This document shows, piece after piece, positions 33,808 to 42,723 of a stretch of DNA of 64,000 nt; positions within the stretch are counted from its first letter, which is position 1, and every line of letters starts with the position of its first letter. Under the pieces are notes generated by a model, which was not told the origin of the DNA, searched no databases, and saw nothing but the letters and a program-made list of their open reading frames with translations. The DNA lies in contig JANQPB010000042.1 of NCBI GenBank assembly GCA_028285495.1, forward strand, positions 62,001-126,000, read 5' to 3'. Origin of the DNA: Acidimicrobiales bacterium. Lineage in GTDB: Bacteria > Actinomycetota > Acidimicrobiia > Acidimicrobiales > SZUA-35. Both the position numbers and the translations under genes were made by a program.

Positions 33808-35211
33808 ATGACCGTCACCCCGCAGAACCTCGACCTCGATCGCTACAAGCTCGGCTGGAGCGATGCCGAAGACTACGTCTTCAAGCCGAAGAAGGGGCTC
33901 ACCGAGGACATCGTCCGCGAGATGTCGTGGATGAAGGGCGAGCCGGACTGGATGCTCGACATGCGGCTCAAGTCGCTCCGCCACTTCGACCGTCGCCCGA
34001 TGCCGAACTGGGGCGGCGACATGTCGGAGATCTACTTCGACGACATCTACTACTACATCAAGCCGACCGAGGGTCAGGTCAACGACTGGGAGGACCTACC
34101 GGACGCCATCAAGGACACGTACGAGAAGCTCGGCATCCCCGAGGCCGAGCGCAAGTACCTGGCCGGCGTCACCGCCCAGTACGAGTCCGAGGTCGTCTTC
34201 CACCGCAACCGCGAGGACCTCGAGCGCCAGGGCGTCGTGTTCTGCGACATGGACACCGCCCTGCGGGAGTACCCGGAGCTGGTCAAGCCCTACTTCGGCA
34301 AGGTCATCCCGATGAACGACAACAAGTTCTCGGCCCTCAACACCTCGGTGTGGTCCGGCGGCTCGTTCATCTACGTCCCGCCCGGCGTCGAGGTCGAGAT
34401 GCCGCTGCAGGCCTACTTCCGGATCAACGCCGAGAACATGGGCCAGTTCGAGCGGACGCTGATCATCGCGGACGAAGGCTCGAAGGTGCACTACATCGAG
34501 GGCTGCTCGGCCCCGGTCTACACCTCCGACTCGCTGCACTCGGCCGTGGTCGAGATCGTGGTCAAGCCGAGCGCCCACGTCACCTACACCACGATCCAGA
34601 ACTGGTCCTCCAACGTGTTCAACCTGGTGACCAAGCGGGCCTGGGTCGAGGCCGAGGGCCACATGGAGTGGATCGACGGCAACATCGGCTCCCGCCTCAC
34701 GATGAAGTACCCGGCGGTCTGGCTGGCCGGCCCGAAGGCCACCGGCGAGGTGCTCTCGGTCGCCTACGCCGGCCCGGGCCAGCACCAGGACACCGGGGCC
34801 AAGATGGTCCACGCCGCCCCGGAGACATCGTCCAAGATCGTCTCGAAGTCGATCTCGAAGGACGGCGGCCGGTCCAGCTACCGGGGCCTCGTCCGGGTCG
34901 AGGACGACGCCTACGGCAGCAAGAGCTTCGTCCAGTGTGACGCCCTGATCCTCGACGAGGACTCGGTCTCCGACACCTACCCCTACATGGAGATCGGGGC
35001 GCTCGACGCCGAGATCGGCCACGAGGCCACGGTGTCGAAGGTCGCCGACGAGCAGCTGTTCTACCTGATGAGCCGAGGTCTCTCGGAGGAGCAGGCGATC
35101 GGCATGGTGGTCAACGGCTTCATCGAGCCGGTCACCCGCACGCTGCCGATGGAGTACGCCGTCGAGTGGAGCCGGCTGATCGAGCTCCAGATGGAAGGCT
35201 CGGTCGGCTGA
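33808..35211 (+). CDS. sufB: Fe-S cluster assembly scaffold SufB
   Basis: 467 residues, full length. SufB forms the SufBC2D scaffold on which Fe-S clusters are built in the cytosol. The sequence has the N-terminal DWMLDMRLKSLRHF, the beta-helix core (GGSFIYVPPGVEVEMPLQAY, YIEGCSAP with the conserved Cys region) and the C-terminal YLMSRGLSEEQAIGMVVNGF. GGAG stands before the ATG. It is separated from sufD by five other genes (4.9 kb), an unusual break in the suf order. A 93-bp tandem repeat follows from its stop codon. Confidence 0.97.
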   Translation: MTVTPQNLDLDRYKLGWSDAEDYVFKPKKGLTEDIVREMSWMKGEPDWMLDMRLKSLRHFDRRPMPNWGGDMSEIYFDDIYYYIKPTEGQVNDWEDLPDAIKDTYEKLGIPEAERKYLAGVTAQYESEVVFHRNREDLERQGVVFCDMDTALREYPELVKPYFGKVIPMNDNKFSALNTSVWSGGSFIYVPPGVEVEMPLQAYFRINAENMGQFERTLIIADEGSKVHYIEGCSAPVYTSDSLHSAVVEIVVKPSAHVTYTTIQNWSSNVFNLVTKRAWVEAEGHMEWIDGNIGSRLTMKYPAVWLAGPKATGEVLSVAYAGPGQHQDTGAKMVHAAPETSSKIVSKSISKDGGRSSYRGLVRVEDDAYGSKSFVQCDALILDEDSVSDTYPYMEIGALDAEIGHEATVSKVADEQLFYLMSRGLSEEQAIGMVVNGFIEPVTRTLPMEYAVEWSRLIELQMEGSVG

Positions 35212-35397
35212 CCCGAGGCAGTCGAGCGATCCCCTGAGGACGAGTTCGCCTCGGCGAACTCGGTGAGCTCGGCCAGGGGCCGAGCGGCGGGCTCGGTCGG
35301 CTGACCCGAGGCAGTCGAGCGATCCGCTGAGGACGAGTTCGCTTCGGCGAACTCGGTGAGCTCGGCCAGGGGCCGAGCGGCGGGCTCGGTCGGCTGA
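35197..35397 (+). repeat. 93-bp tandem repeat (2 copies plus 15 nt) starting at the sufB stop codon
   Basis: Copies 35197-35289 and 35290-35382 are nearly identical; the first 15 nt (GGCTCGGTCGGCTGA, including the sufB stop) recur a third time at 35383-35397. Each copy holds an internal palindrome of GAGTTCGCC / GGCGAACTC type, and a second near-palindrome. The period is a multiple of three but lies after the stop, so the protein is not affected. It looks like a duplicated palindromic element that can form hairpins downstream of sufB. Confidence 0.9.
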
Positions 35398-35485
35398 TCC
35401 CCGGCTGAGCTGCGGCTGCCGGGCGCCGGCCCGGCCGTCGAGAAGCACTGCGAACCGGATCCCACGCTCGACCCGACAGGGGGGC

Positions 35486-36604
35486 GTGGGATTCGTTGCT
35501 TCCGCCCTGACCAGCCTCCGTCACGCTGCGTTCGTGTTCGCGTCGGCGCTGACGACCGTCACCGCCTCCGAGTGGATGTACTGGTACTACACCGACGCCA
35601 CCCCGGACGTGTTCCTCGGTCTGGCCCTCTTCTACTCGCTCTCGATCTACGCCGTGCTGTGGTTCGTGCACCGATACCACGTCGACGACGTCACGTCGCT
35701 CGTCCTGGCCGTCCCGATCTACGCCTACGTGACCGAGGGGGTCATCACCCCGATCCTCTACTCCGGCGGCCCGGTCCCGTTCTTCCCCCTCTGGTTCTCG
35801 GCCTGGCACGGCGGCCTCGGCGTGCTGGTGCTGTGGTACCTGCTGCGGCGGTTGCTCGTGGCCGACCGGGCGTTGGCGGTGCTCGCCGTCGCGGCCGGGC
35901 TCGGTCTGTTCTGGGGTACGTGGGCGACCACGATGTGGCTGCCGGAGAACCTCGACGACCCGGACCTGGCCGAGAGCGCACCCCACATCCGGACGGTCGT
36001 CGACTTCGCCCGCTATGCCACGATCGTCACCGCCGTCCTGGCCGCCGCCCACCTCGCCCTCGGGCGAGGCCTGTGGGTGGCGAACCACCAGCCGTCGAGG
36101 GTGGTGACCGCGCTCCTGGCCGGCGCATCGCTGATCGTCGTCGCCGCCTACAGCGCCGTGTTCGTCTGGGCCCTGCCGATGATGGCGGCGCTGCTGGCCC
36201 CGACGGCGTGGCTGCTCCGACGACATCGGGCCGCCCGGGCCGCCGACGATGACGACCGGGCCGGGGAGCGGCCGCCGATCCTCGCCCAGCTGGCCGGCCC
36301 GGTCCGGTTGCGGACGCTGGCGCCGCTCGTCGCCCTGCCGGCGACGGCATCGGTGACCTACGCGGCCTGGACCGCCGTCGACCCGGGTGACGACGTGGTC
36401 CGGGTGATCATGTACGGCACGATCGGCCTGCAGACGGTGGCCGCGGCCGTCGTCCTCTGGGTCGCCGCCCGCCGGGTGATCCGAGCCTCCCCGGGCACCG
36501 GTGGCGTCCGCTCGGGCCGGTGGCCGGGGCGGCGTCGGCTCCGGCCGCCCGGCGCTCGGCCGCCGACTGACTCGGTGGCGACGTCGTCCGGGTCGGCCCC
36601 CTGA
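35486..36604 (+). CDS. Multi-pass membrane protein of unknown function
   Basis: 372 residues from a GTG with a G-rich site. About nine to ten hydrophobic segments are visible, for example VFLGLALFYSLSIYAVLWFV, SLVLAVPIYAYVTEGV, GLGVLVLWYLL, ALAVLAVAAGLGLFWGTW and later TALLAGASLIVVAAYSAVFV, with a C-terminal basic/Pro-rich tail. No recognised transporter or enzyme motif. It separates sufB from the rest of the suf genes. Unknown role. Confidence 0.7.
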   Translation: MGFVASALTSLRHAAFVFASALTTVTASEWMYWYYTDATPDVFLGLALFYSLSIYAVLWFVHRYHVDDVTSLVLAVPIYAYVTEGVITPILYSGGPVPFFPLWFSAWHGGLGVLVLWYLLRRLLVADRALAVLAVAAGLGLFWGTWATTMWLPENLDDPDLAESAPHIRTVVDFARYATIVTAVLAAAHLALGRGLWVANHQPSRVVTALLAGASLIVVAAYSAVFVWALPMMAALLAPTAWLLRRHRAARAADDDDRAGERPPILAQLAGPVRLRTLAPLVALPATASVTYAAWTAVDPGDDVVRVIMYGTIGLQTVAAAVVLWVAARRVIRASPGTGGVRSGRWPGRRRLRPPGARPPTDSVATSSGSAP

Positions 36605-36666
36605 CCGGCGGCTGAACGGTCCTCGGCGCCGTCACCACCGGGGAGACACCGTCGGCCGCCGGACGC

Positions 36667-36700
36667 GATCGGGCCCGACCCAACGGGGTCGGGCCCGATC
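36667..36700. terminator. Bidirectional terminator hairpin
   Basis: A perfect 15-bp stem (GATCGGGCCCGACCC / GGGTCGGGCCCGATC) with loop AACG between the convergent membrane-protein gene and the small gene at 36745-36918. Confidence 0.75.
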
Positions 36701-36744
36701 AGCTGCGATGTCAGCGGGCGCTGCTGCCCGCGACGGGGCAGCGC

Positions 36745-36918
36745 TCAGTCGTCCTGGTCGTTGCCGGGGACCTTGTCGGCCAGGTCGTCGACCGTCTCGG
36801 CCACCTCGGCGACCTTGTCACCCATGCCGCCCGGGATCTTGTCGGCGTGCTCCTTGGCCATCTGGGCCGCATCTTCGGCCTTCTCGGCGAGGTCCTTGGC
36901 CTTGTCGAACATTCCCAT
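36745..36918 (-). CDS. Small MT0933-like (putative antitoxin family) protein
   Basis: 57 residues with an excellent ribosome site (AAAGGAG) before the ATG at 36918. Sequence pattern: MGMFDKAKDLAEKAEDAAQM, then HADKIPGGMGDKVAEVAETV, ending DDLADKVPGNDQDD. The start and amphipathic Lys/Glu/Asp-rich helices resemble the MT0933-type small proteins annotated as antitoxins or stress/CsbD-like proteins. No toxin gene is adjacent, so a stress-related helical protein is equally possible. Confidence 0.75.
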   Translation of the reverse strand: MGMFDKAKDLAEKAEDAAQMAKEHADKIPGGMGDKVAEVAETVDDLADKVPGNDQDD

Positions 36919-37085
36919 GGGGTGTGTCTCCTTTGCGTGTCGTGACCCGTTGCGGGTCTCTGTGAGTATGACGCCCGGGGGCGCCGAATGTCGCGAACCG
37001 GCGACGGATATCGCCGCTCGATCATCGTCACATGACAGATCGATGACCGGGGAACCAGGGCGGAACCGGCTGCGTCAGAGCGGGC

Positions 37086-38789
37086 ATGGGAACACGACGA
37101 GGGAAACTGCTGAGCCTGCTGCTGGCCCTGGTGCTGGTCGCCAGCGCCTGCGGAGGATCCGACGACGATGATGCGGCCACGACGTCCGACGCGACCAGCG
37201 AGGCCGCCGAGACGTCGGGTGGGCTCGTCGACGCCGGCGGCGAGGAGTCCGACGACGCCGAGGCCGACTTCGACGACGCCGGCGAGGCCATGTTCGACGA
37301 GGACGCAGCCGAGGAGAGCGACGACGCGATGGAGGAGGAGGCGTCCGGCGACGCCGAGGCCGCGGCGCCGGCCTCGAGCGACCGGGCGGTGACGACGACC
37401 GAGGGCGGCTTCTTCGCCCCGGACGGCCCGCCAGACGACGAGGACGACGGCACCGCCAGCTTCGTCGACTACGGCATCCGCCCCTTCGTCGACACCGAGC
37501 GAGATCCGTTGTCGACCTTCGCCCTCGACGTCGACACCGCGGCCTACACCGTGGCCCGCCGCTGGTTGACCGAGGGCTCGATACCGCCACCCGAGTCGGT
37601 CCGGGTCGAGGAGTACGTCAACAGCTTCGACTACGACTACGACGCCCCCGCCGACGGGTTGGCGGTCCGGGTCGACGCCGGCCCGTCGCCGTTCGACCCG
37701 GAGAACGTGATCCTCCGGGTCGGCGTGCAGGCGGAGCGGGTCAGCAACGCCGATCGACCGGATGCGTCACTGACGTTCGTGGTCGACACCTCCGGCTCGA
37801 TGGACCGGGTCGACCGGCTCGGCCTGGTCAAGAGCTCGCTCGCCCGTCTGGTCGCCGAGCTGAGCGACGACGACACCGTCTCGATCGTCACCTACTCCGA
37901 CGGCGCCTCGGTCGTGCTCGACCCGACGCCGGCCGATCGCCGGGAGCAGATCCTGGACGCCATCGATCGGCTCGAGCCGACCGGCTCGACCAACCTGGAG
38001 GCCGGCCTCGTCGAGGGCTACGAGCTGGCGGCCCAGTCGTTCCGGGACGGCGGCATCAACCGGGTCGTGCTGGCCTCCGACGGGATCGCCAACGTCGGCC
38101 TGACCGACGCCGATGGCCTGGCCACCATGATCCGCGACGACGCCGATCGGGGCATCCAGCTGGTCACCATCGGCGTCGGCATGGGCGGCTTCAACGACGA
38201 GGTGATGGAGCAGCTGGCCAACCGGGGCGACGGCTTCTACGCCTACGTCGACGACCTCGGCGAGGCCGACCGCCTCTTCGGCGACGAGCTGGTCTCGACG
38301 CTCTTGACGGTGGCCAAGGACGGCAAGATCCAGGTCGAGTTCGATGCCGAGTCGGTCAGCCGCTATCGCCTGATCGGCTTCGAGAACCGTGGGGTGCTCG
38401 ACGACGACTTCCGCGACGATTCGGTCGACGCCGGCGAGCTCGGTGCCGGCCACCAGGTCACCGCCCTCTACGAGCTGACGCTCCGCCCCGGCGTGGCCGA
38501 GGACGGTGATCGTCGGCTCGGCACCGTGCGGCTCCGCTGGGAGAACGATGACCGCTCGGTCGACGAGACCAACGTCCCCGTCGACGCCGACGTCGTCGAA
38601 CCGAGCTGGCAGGCCACCGACGACGACTTCCGTCTTGCCGTCACCGTCGCCGCCTGGGCCGAACTGCTGCGCCGGAGCCCCCACACCGGCGAGGTCACGC
38701 TGGCCCAGGTCCACGCCGAGGCCGAGGCCCTGTCGCCCGGCTCTGGTGCGGTGGCCGAGCTCGTCGACCTCATCGAGCTCAGCCGCTGA
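37086..38789 (+). CDS. von Willebrand factor A-domain lipoprotein (YfbK-like)
   Basis: 567 residues. Lipobox LVASACGG after a hydrophobic signal makes it a lipoprotein. A long Asp/Glu/Ala-rich stretch (about 25-110) precedes the N-terminal von-Willebrand-associated region (FVDTERDPLSTFALDVDTAA, then RVEEYVNSFDYDY), the vWA domain with MIDAS motif VVDTSGSM and later ASDGIANVG, and a C-terminal DUF3520-like domain (GHQVTALYELTLRPG ... LRWEN). Probably a surface-exposed adhesion or assembly factor requiring Mg or Ca; partners unknown. Confidence 0.88.
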   Translation: MGTRRGKLLSLLLALVLVASACGGSDDDDAATTSDATSEAAETSGGLVDAGGEESDDAEADFDDAGEAMFDEDAAEESDDAMEEEASGDAEAAAPASSDRAVTTTEGGFFAPDGPPDDEDDGTASFVDYGIRPFVDTERDPLSTFALDVDTAAYTVARRWLTEGSIPPPESVRVEEYVNSFDYDYDAPADGLAVRVDAGPSPFDPENVILRVGVQAERVSNADRPDASLTFVVDTSGSMDRVDRLGLVKSSLARLVAELSDDDTVSIVTYSDGASVVLDPTPADRREQILDAIDRLEPTGSTNLEAGLVEGYELAAQSFRDGGINRVVLASDGIANVGLTDADGLATMIRDDADRGIQLVTIGVGMGGFNDEVMEQLANRGDGFYAYVDDLGEADRLFGDELVSTLLTVAKDGKIQVEFDAESVSRYRLIGFENRGVLDDDFRDDSVDAGELGAGHQVTALYELTLRPGVAEDGDRRLGTVRLRWENDDRSVDETNVPVDADVVEPSWQATDDDFRLAVTVAAWAELLRRSPHTGEVTLAQVHAEAEALSPGSGAVAELVDLIELSR

Positions 38790-38827
38790 TCAGCCGCCGA
38801 CCGAGGGAGAGCGGTCGCGGCGTCGAC

Positions 38828-38857
38828 GAGGGGCCCACCGGTGACGGTGGGCCCCTC
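38828..38857. terminator. Bidirectional terminator hairpin
   Basis: A perfect 12-bp stem (GAGGGGCCCACC / GGTGGGCCCCTC) with a 6-nt loop between the convergent vWA and nucleoside phosphorylase genes. Confidence 0.75.
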
Positions 38858-38902
38858 GCGCCGTTCCCGGGCCGCAGGGAGCGGGGAGCGGGCCCGTCCT
38901 GC

Positions 38903-39613
38903 TCAGCCGGTCACGGCATCGAGGACCAGCGTGATCATGGCGTCGAACGAGCTCTGCCGCTCCTCGGCGCTCAGGTGCTCACCCCGCTTCAGCTGGTCGC
39001 TGACCGTCGCCACCGTCAGCGCAGCGGCGCCGTACTCGGCCGCCACCCCGTAGAGGCCGGCCGCCTCCATCTCGACCGCAAGGAAGCCGTACCGCTCGAG
39101 CAGCTCGAAGGTGTCGGAGCCCTCCGGCTCGTAGAACGTGTCCGACGTGAACACGTTGCCGACCCTGGCGTTGAGACCGTGCTCGCCGGCCTGATCGGCC
39201 ACGGCCCGCAGCAGCCCGTAGTCGGCGGTGGCCGGGAAGTCCCGTCCCCCGAGGCGCCGTCGGTTGACCGTCGAGTCGGTGCCGGCGCCGATCGCGACCA
39301 CGACGTCGCCGAGGTCGAGATCGTCCTGCAGGGCGCCACAGGACCCCACCCGCACGATGCGCTCGACCCCGAAGTGCTGCACCAGCTCGGTTGCGTAGAT
39401 CTGGATCGAGGGCACGCCCATGCCCGAGCCCTGGATCGAGACCGGCGAGCCCCGGTAGGTCCCGGTGAAGCCGAGCATGTTGCGGACCTCGTTGACCTGA
39501 CGAACGTCGTCGAGGTAGCTGGTGGCGATGTAGCGCGCCCGCAGCGGGTCGCCCGGCATGAGCACGACCTCGGCGTAGTCGCCAGGCTCGGCCTGGAGGT
39601 GAGGAGTGGACAT
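38903..39613 (-). CDS. deoD: Purine-nucleoside phosphorylase, DeoD type
   Basis: 236 residues, the normal length. It cleaves purine ribo- and deoxyribonucleosides with phosphate in the salvage pathway. Signatures: VVLMPGDPLRARYIA (phosphate site), the MGVPSIQIYATELV region, RVGSCGALQ, DTFYEPEG and the family signature EMEAAGLY with the catalytic Asp in TVSDQLKRGE. The start at 39613 (MSTPHLQAEPG) is preferred to a longer in-frame one. A CATCCT -10-like hexamer lies 6 nt ahead. Confidence 0.95.
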   Translation of the reverse strand: MSTPHLQAEPGDYAEVVLMPGDPLRARYIATSYLDDVRQVNEVRNMLGFTGTYRGSPVSIQGSGMGVPSIQIYATELVQHFGVERIVRVGSCGALQDDLDLGDVVVAIGAGTDSTVNRRRLGGRDFPATADYGLLRAVADQAGEHGLNARVGNVFTSDTFYEPEGSDTFELLERYGFLAVEMEAAGLYGVAAEYGAAALTVATVSDQLKRGEHLSAEERQSSFDAMITLVLDAVTG

Positions 39614-39619
39614 GGTTGA

Positions 39620-39632
39620 AGGATGGCAGAAT
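39620..39632. promoter_or_regulatory. Divergent -10-like hexamers between deoD and the Cys-rich gene
   Basis: CATCCT (39620-39625, minus strand) lies 6 nt before the deoD ATG and CAGAAT (39627-39632, plus strand) 6 nt before the Cys-rich gene ATG. Each differs from TAnnnT in the first base only. With 25 nt between start codons, both transcripts would have to be leaderless. Confidence 0.35.
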
Positions 39633-39638
39633 GGAGCG

Positions 39639-40007
39639 ATGTCCATGCGCCAGGACTGCAAGCATTTTCAGAGTCGGACCTATCCGAGCGGTGACACGAT
39701 GCGGAAGTGTGCGCTCGATCTGGCTCCCGAGGCCCCCTGGCGGTGCCCCGACGACTGCACGGGCTACGAGCGGCGCATGGCCGACGTGAACTGGCGCCAC
39801 GGCTCGCTGGTGACCCCGCCGACGCCGGACGCCCCCGAATCGGTCGGCGACGACGAGTCGGTTGCCGACCTGCTCGACGAGGCCGAGGACATCATCAACG
39901 CCGCGGTGCCCGACGTGCGGGCCGAGGTCGACGCCGAGCGGGAGCGCGAACGGCGCCGCCAGGGACGCTTCGGGTGGCTCAGGCGCCGGCCGTTCAAGGG
40001 CCGCTGA
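39639..40007 (+). CDS. Conserved actinobacterial hypothetical protein (Cys-rich N-terminus)
   Basis: 122 residues. The N-terminal third MSMRQDCKHFQSRTYPSGDT followed by MRKCALDLAPEAPWRCPDDC has four cysteines spaced as in a zinc or Fe-S site, and is the conserved part; the acidic middle (SVADLLDEAEDIINAA) and basic C-terminus (ERERERRRQGRF) vary in such proteins. CAGAAT 6 nt before the ATG resembles a -10. It starts only 25 nt from the divergent deoD start. Confidence 0.75.
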   Translation: MSMRQDCKHFQSRTYPSGDTMRKCALDLAPEAPWRCPDDCTGYERRMADVNWRHGSLVTPPTPDAPESVGDDESVADLLDEAEDIINAAVPDVRAEVDAERERERRRQGRFGWLRRRPFKGR

Positions 40008-40125
40008 CACCGTCGCGATCGGGCCGGCCGGCCCGGCCTCGACAACCGGAGCGGCACCCCCTGTGACCAGGGAAAACCGCCGAGATTCCGCCCGCCCGAT
40101 ACCTGGTTGACGGCAGCGGAACGGA

Positions 40126-40131
40126 TAGCGT
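40126..40131 (+). promoter_or_regulatory. -10 element TAGCGT of sufD
   Basis: TAGCGT lies exactly 6 nt before the GTG at 40138, consistent with a leaderless sufD-Rieske-sufC transcript. Confidence 0.6.
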
Positions 40132-40137
40132 GGAGCG

Positions 40138-41382
40138 GTGAGTCACAGCTTCTCGCCCGACGTCGCCACCTCGGTGAGCCCGCGTCCCGGACGGGCCGGT
40201 TCGGCGGCCGAGGCCGCCGGGCTCGACCTCCCGAGCCCCGAGACCGAGGAGTGGCGGTACAGCCCGATCGGTGACCTTCGGCTCGACCGATTCGGCCCGG
40301 TCACCTCGCCTCCCGAGAGCCGAGGCGCCGTCGCCGACCGCTTCGAAGCGGCCACCCCGAGCCGGGCCGCCACCGTCGTCGTCGTCGACGGCTTCGTCAC
40401 CTCCATCGAGATCGACGACGGCTGGGCCTCGAAGGGCCTGATCGTCACCACCGACGACGAGCCGACCGGGCTCGATCGCCCCGACGCCACCGTGATCGAC
40501 CACCTCCACCGGGCGTTCTCGCCCCCGGCGCTTCGGATCGGGGCCCCCGACGGCCTCGCCGTCGACGTCCCGGTCGTTGTCCTCAGCCATCACGGGGCCG
40601 CCGACGGAGCCACGTTCCCCCACCTGCTGATCCGCACCGGCCCCGGGGCCGAGCTGTCGGTCATCGAGCAGCAGACCTCGGGCGACGGCCCCGGTCTCGG
40701 CGTCCCGGTCGTCGAGCTCGTCGCCGGCGACAGCTCGAACCTCCGCTACGTCGTCGTCCAGGAGAACGGCGCCGAGCAGTGGCAGCTCGGTCGCCAGCTG
40801 TCGAGCATCGGCGCCCAGGCGACGCTCCGCACCGGCATCGCCGCCTTCGGCAGCCGCTACGCCCGCACCCGCACCGACTCCCGCCTGGTCGGCCGGGGTG
40901 GCACGGCTCACATGTCGGCCGCCTACTACGGCGACGGCGACCAGATCCTCGACTTCCGGGTCTTCCAGCACCACGACGCCCGCGACACCCGGAGCGACCT
41001 GGTGTTCAAGGGCTCACAGGACGACACGTCCGGCTCGGTCTACACCGGCATGGTCCACATCCACCCGGACGGGGCCGGCACCAACGCCTTCCAGACCAAC
41101 CGCAACGTGAAGCTCAGCGAAGACGCCTGGGCCTGGTCGGTGCCGAACCTGGAGATCGAGAACAACGACGTCCACTGCAGCCACGCCTCGACGGTCAGTC
41201 CGGTCGATGCCGACCAGCGCTTCTACCTCCACGCCAGGGGCGTGCCGCCGACCATCGCCGACCGGCTGATCGTCGCCGGCTTCTACCAGGAGGTGATCGA
41301 CCGGCTGCCGGTCGCGGCGGCCAGGGACGAGGTCCGGCGCCTGATCGCCGAGAAGCTCGACCGGAGGAGCGACGATGCCTGA
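40138..41382 (+). CDS. sufD: Fe-S cluster assembly protein SufD
   Basis: 414 residues from a GTG. SufD pairs with SufB in the SufBC2D scaffold. The N-terminus (LPSPETEEWRYSPIGDLRLD) and the beta-helix core with RNVKLSEDAWAWSVPNLEIE and DVHCSHASTVSPVDADQRFY are diagnostic, including the conserved His used in cluster assembly. First gene of an operon with a Rieske-type ferredoxin (8-nt overlap) and sufC. Confidence 0.95.
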   Translation: MSHSFSPDVATSVSPRPGRAGSAAEAAGLDLPSPETEEWRYSPIGDLRLDRFGPVTSPPESRGAVADRFEAATPSRAATVVVVDGFVTSIEIDDGWASKGLIVTTDDEPTGLDRPDATVIDHLHRAFSPPALRIGAPDGLAVDVPVVVLSHHGAADGATFPHLLIRTGPGAELSVIEQQTSGDGPGLGVPVVELVAGDSSNLRYVVVQENGAEQWQLGRQLSSIGAQATLRTGIAAFGSRYARTRTDSRLVGRGGTAHMSAAYYGDGDQILDFRVFQHHDARDTRSDLVFKGSQDDTSGSVYTGMVHIHPDGAGTNAFQTNRNVKLSEDAWAWSVPNLEIENNDVHCSHASTVSPVDADQRFYLHARGVPPTIADRLIVAGFYQEVIDRLPVAAARDEVRRLIAEKLDRRSDDA

Positions 41383-41743
41383 TCCGAGCGCCGATGGCAC
41401 CGCCGCGGTGCTCGACCTCGGCCCGCTGACCGACTTCGAGCCGGACGGCGCCCGCCGGGTCGACGTCGACGGCCACCGCCTTGCCGTCGTCCGGCTCGGC
41501 GGCCCCGACTCGACCGACGTCTACGTGATCGGCGACCGATGCTCCCACGCCGACTACTCGTTGGCCGAAGGCGAGATCGACGAGGGGGAGAAGACGCTCG
41601 AGTGCTGGAAGCACGGCTCGACCTTCTCACTCGAAACCGGCGAGCCGACCTGCCTCCCGGCCATCAAGCCGGTCCCCACCTATGGCGCCACCGTCGTCGA
41701 CGGCCGCATCGAGGTCCGGGTCGACCCGGACGGAGGGAAGTGA
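41375..41743 (+). CDS. Rieske-type [2Fe-2S] ferredoxin
   Basis: 122 residues. The Rieske site is complete: CSHADYSLAEG (C-x-H) and CWKHGSTF (C-x2-H). The protein is soluble and small, like the non-haem-oxygenase ferredoxins often encoded inside actinobacterial suf operons. It may donate electrons for Fe-S assembly. Overlaps sufD by 8 nt and is 4 nt before sufC. Confidence 0.93.
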   Translation: MPDPSADGTAAVLDLGPLTDFEPDGARRVDVDGHRLAVVRLGGPDSTDVYVIGDRCSHADYSLAEGEIDEGEKTLECWKHGSTFSLETGEPTCLPAIKPVPTYGATVVDGRIEVRVDPDGGK

Positions 41744-41747
41744 CGAC

Positions 41748-42533
41748 ATGAGCTCCCTGATCATCTCCGGCCTCCGGGCCGCCGTCGACGGCAACGAGAT
41801 CCTCAAGGGCGTCGACCTGGAGATCGGCGCCGGCGAGGTCCATGCCGTCATGGGGCCGAACGGGGCCGGCAAGTCGACGCTCTCGCACGTGCTGATGGGC
41901 CGGCCCGGCTACGAGGTCCTCGGCGGCTCCGTGACCCTCGACGGGGTCGAGCTGCTCGACCTGCCGACCTGGCAGCGGGCCAGGGCCGGGCTGTTCCTGG
42001 CCATGCAGTACCCGACCGAGGTCCCCGGGGTCGCGCTGAGCGACGTGCTCGACGCCTCGGCCGCAACCGACTTCGGCTCCGGCGACGAGCTCGACCGACG
42101 CCTGCTGGCCGAGGCCGACCGGATCGGCTTCGACCACCAGTTCCTCGACCGGCCACTCAACGTCGACATGAGCGGCGGCGAGAAGAAGCGGAACGAGACC
42201 CTTCAGCTCGCGGTGATGGCGCCCCGGTTCGCGGTGCTCGACGAGCTGGACTCGGGGCTCGACGTCGACGCCATGCACCAGGTGTCGCAGCGGGTGGAGG
42301 CGGCCACCGAGGAGACCGGACTGGGGATCCTGGTCATCACCCACTACAGCCGGCTGCTCGACGAGCTGAAGCCCGACCGGGTCCACATCCTCGTGCGGGG
42401 CCGCTTCGTCGCCTCGGGCGGCCCCGAGCTGGCCCAGGAGCTGGAGGAGACGGGGTACGGCGCCTACCAGGACGACGAGCCGGCCCCGCCGGCCGCAACC
42501 GCCACCGATCCCTTCGCCGATCCGCTGGCCTAG
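41748..42533 (+). CDS. sufC: Fe-S assembly ATPase SufC (copy 1)
   Basis: 261 residues with a GGAGGGAAG site. ABC-type ATPase of the SufBC2D complex: Walker A GPNGAGKST, the ABC signature DMSGGEKKRNE, Walker B FAVLDELDSGLDVDA and the switch His in VITHYSR. Closest by position to SufD. A second, clearly diverged SufC is encoded at 48849-49631. Confidence 0.95.
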   Translation: MSSLIISGLRAAVDGNEILKGVDLEIGAGEVHAVMGPNGAGKSTLSHVLMGRPGYEVLGGSVTLDGVELLDLPTWQRARAGLFLAMQYPTEVPGVALSDVLDASAATDFGSGDELDRRLLAEADRIGFDHQFLDRPLNVDMSGGEKKRNETLQLAVMAPRFAVLDELDSGLDVDAMHQVSQRVEAATEETGLGILVITHYSRLLDELKPDRVHILVRGRFVASGGPELAQELEETGYGAYQDDEPAPPAATATDPFADPLA

Positions 42534-42548
42534 GCACACCGGGTCCGA

Positions 42549-42571
42549 GGTGTCGGCCGTCGGTCGACACC
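42549..42571 (+). terminator. Terminator-like hairpin after sufC
   Basis: GGTGTCG pairs with CGACACC around a 9-nt loop, 16 nt after the sufC stop. Confidence 0.45.
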
Positions 42572-42581
42572 GGCGGCCCTG

Positions 42582-42613
42582 CATCGATCGGGTCTCACAT
42601 CGATCGGGTCTCA
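42582..42613. repeat. 16-bp direct tandem repeat (2 copies)
   Basis: CATCGATCGGGTCTCA occurs at 42582-42597 and again at 42598-42613, then CATCGAG. It lies between sufC and the surface-protein gene; it could be a binding site pair or replication slippage. Confidence 0.8.
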
Positions 42614-42723
42614 CATCGAGAGGGGACGTGCCGACGGGGAGCGGGTAGTCCGATCGGCCCACGCCCGAGCCGCCAGGTGTGGCTCGGACCGGCCGGTCCC
42701 TCGACACCAGCGAGGCACCCGCC

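Noticed and set aside
35197..35397. CRISPR-like repeat
   Set aside because: Copies are directly adjacent with no spacers.
35061..35465. Antisense frame encoding a 31-residue repeat
   Set aside because: It only reflects the 93-bp DNA repeat; no ribosome site, and it runs into sufB antisense.
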